Source of the DNA: Roseiarcus sp036513315 | GTDB taxonomy: Bacteria; Pseudomonadota; Alphaproteobacteria; Rhizobiales; Beijerinckiaceae | DNA length: 15,729 nucleotides | NCBI GenBank assembly: GCA_036513315.1 | Contig: DATBZF010000011.1 | Span: 1 to 15,729 of the forward strand | Direction: 5' to 3' | Shown: positions 14,354 to 15,729 of the stretch, one piece after another | Layout of the letters: every line of letters begins with the position of its first letter | Numbering within the stretch: the first letter of the stretch is position 1 | Notes under the pieces: generated by a model | Told to the model about the DNA's origin: nothing | The model's database searches: none | Seen by the model: only the letters and a program-made list of their open reading frames with translations | Translations under genes and position numbers: made by a program

Positions 14354-15247
14354 ATGAGTAAAATCGGTTTCATCGGCCTTGGCGTGATGGGCCAGCCCAT
14401 GGCGGCCAATCTGATCGCCGCCGGCCATCAGCTCTTCCTGCGCACCCGGCGCGCGGTTCCCGAGGCGCTGCTCAAGGCGGGTGGAGCCGCCTGCGCCAGC
14501 GGCAAGGAAGTCGCTGAGAAATCGGAAGTGATCATCCTGATGGCGCCTGACACGCTCGATGTCGAAGACATTCTGTTCGGCAAGGCGGGCGTCAGCGAAG
14601 GCCTGAGCAAGGGCAAGATTGTCGTCGACATGAGTTCGATCTCGCCGATCGCCACCAAGGAGTTCGCGCAGAAGATCAAGGCGCTCGGCGCCGATTATCT
14701 CGATGCGCCGGTCTCGGGCGGCGAAGTCGGGGCCAAGGCCGCTTCGTTGACGATCATGGTCGGCGGTTCGGAAGAAGCCTTCGCCGTGGTGAAGCCGATT
14801 TTCGAAAAGCTCGGCAAGAACATCACATTGGTCGGCGGCAATGGCGACGGGCAGACCACCAAGGTCGCCAACCAGATCATCGTCGCCCTCAATATCGAGG
14901 CGGTCGCAGAGGCTTTGGTGTTCGCCTCCAAGGCAGGCGCCGATCCCGCGCGGGTACGCCAGGCTTTGATGGGGGGCTTTGCCGCCTCGCGCATCCTTGA
15001 AGTGCACGGCGAGCGCATGGTCAAGCGCACTTTCGATCCGGGCTTCCGCATCGAATTGCACCAGAAGGATCTCAATCTCGCGCTGCAGGGCGGCAGGGCG
15101 CTCGGCGTCGCGCTGCCCAACACCGCTTCCACGCAGCAATTGTTCAGCGCCTGCGTCGCCCATGGCGGCAAGGCATGGGATCATTCGGGCATGGTGCGCG
15201 CGTTGGAAATCATGGCCGATCACGAAATCGGCAAGAAGAGCGCCTAA
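14354..15247 (+). CDS. glxR: 2-hydroxy-3-oxopropionate (tartronate semialdehyde) reductase
   Basis: 297 residues. A beta-hydroxyacid dehydrogenase that reduces tartronate semialdehyde to D-glycerate with NAD(P)H. The Rossmann motif GLGVMGQPMAANL is at 8-20. The substrate-binding DAPVSGGEVGA is at 117-127. The catalytic lysine is K170 in GDGQTTKVANQI, and HQKDLNLAL is at 236-244. It differs from close relatives such as 3-hydroxyisobutyrate dehydrogenase mainly in context: here it is directly between hyi and a glycerate kinase gene. The start at 14354 has AGGAG 9 bases upstream. The gap to the next gene is 11 bases, so co-transcription is near certain. Confidence 0.96.
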   Translation: MSKIGFIGLGVMGQPMAANLIAAGHQLFLRTRRAVPEALLKAGGAACASGKEVAEKSEVIILMAPDTLDVEDILFGKAGVSEGLSKGKIVVDMSSISPIATKEFAQKIKALGADYLDAPVSGGEVGAKAASLTIMVGGSEEAFAVVKPIFEKLGKNITLVGGNGDGQTTKVANQIIVALNIEAVAEALVFASKAGADPARVRQALMGGFAASRILEVHGERMVKRTFDPGFRIELHQKDLNLALQGGRALGVALPNTASTQQLFSACVAHGGKAWDHSGMVRALEIMADHEIGKKSA

Positions 15248-15258
15248 AGGGGAAATAT

Positions 15259-15729
15259 ATGGCTGGCGATCAAGGGGCGTTGCTCAGAGCCATGTTCGAC
15301 GCGGCGGTGAACGCCGCCGCGCCAGCGCTTTGCGTGCCGCCCTATCTGCCGACCCCGCCGAAGGGGCGCACGATCGTCGTCGGCGCCGGCAAGGCGGCCG
15401 CCGCGATGGCCGCCGCGGTGGAGGCGCATTGGCGCGGTCCCATCGACGGCCTCGTCGTGACCCGCTACGGCCATGGCGCCCCGACAAACCGCATCAAAGT
15501 GGTCGAAGCCAGCCATCCCGTGCCGGACGCCGCCGGCCCAGCGGCGGCCCGCGCCATCCTCGATCTCGTCAAGAGCCTCGGCCCGGACGACCTGTTGCTC
15601 TGCCTCATTTCGGGCGGCGGCTCGGCGCTGCTCGCCTTGCCCGACGGCGACATCACGCTCGCCGACAAACAGGCGATCAATCGCGCGCTGCTGCGCAGCG
15701 GCGCGCATATCGGCGAGATGAATTGCGTG
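15259..15729 (+). CDS. ttuD: Glycerate 2-kinase (MOFRL/DUF4147 family, GckA/TtuD), N-terminal part cut by window edge
   Basis: 157 residues are visible and the frame runs off the window; the family is usually about 420 residues. Motifs of the glycerate kinase N-terminal domain are VGAGKAAAAMA (41-51), VVTRYGHG (67-74), EASHPVPD (83-90) and the glycine-rich LISGGGSALL (117-126). The enzyme phosphorylates D-glycerate to 2-phosphoglycerate, completing the route from glyoxylate. Homologues are often annotated TtuD, 'hydroxypyruvate reductase' in older records; the kinase role is better supported for this family. The start at 15259 has AAGGGGA 6-7 bases upstream and lies 11 bases after glxR. Confidence 0.94.
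   Translation, partial: MAGDQGALLRAMFDAAVNAAAPALCVPPYLPTPPKGRTIVVGAGKAAAAMAAAVEAHWRGPIDGLVVTRYGHGAPTNRIKVVEASHPVPDAAGPAAARAILDLVKSLGPDDLLLCLISGGGSALLALPDGDITLADKQAINRALLRSGAHIGEMNCV

Overview
The window reads as the chromosome of a GC-rich alphaproteobacterium, most likely in the Rhizobiales/Hyphomicrobiales; a Beijerinckiaceae- or Bradyrhizobium-like host is my guess from protein style and repeat families. The intergenic spaces carry three different palindromic repeat families of the kind seen in rhizobial genomes, and a piece of an IS110-family element lies at the left edge.

Layout. (1) 1-204 is the tail of an IS110-type recombinase, running directly into half of a palindromic repeat (225-324). 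(2) 359-5599, minus strand, is an acyl-CoA catabolic cluster. In transcription order it holds an SDR oxidoreductase, an acyl/dicarboxylate-CoA ligase, and a pair of acyl-CoA dehydrogenases resembling the PimC/PimD large and small subunits. A divergent IclR regulator (5808-6641) sits at its head. (3) 6654-8662, minus strand, is a small XRE-type regulator whose stop overlaps the start of a SulP anion transporter; a 17-bp palindrome lies in its promoter region. (4) 8837-11224, plus strand, is a LysE-type exporter, a class IV aminotransferase starting at TTG, and a DUF4239 membrane protein starting at GTG. (5) 11563 to the end, plus strand, is the glyoxylate-to-glycerate pathway in reaction order: gcl, hyi, glxR and a glycerate kinase cut by the window edge. 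A 124-bp paired palindromic repeat lies inside this operon, between gcl and hyi.

How the genes work together. Gcl condenses two glyoxylates to tartronate semialdehyde. Hyi interconverts this with hydroxypyruvate, GlxR reduces tartronate semialdehyde to D-glycerate, and the kinase phosphorylates glycerate into central metabolism. The left cluster activates an acid to its CoA ester and oxidises it; its true substrate is not visible here. The IclR protein resembles the AllR/BhcR branch, so it may sense glyoxylate, but its adjacency favours control of the acyl-CoA cluster.

I did not find an obviously new multi-gene system. The most unusual signals are the modular repeats with stem-preserving sequence changes, the IS110-to-repeat junction, a 12-codon leader ORF abutting a TTG start of the ligase, and two clean palindromes placed like operators.
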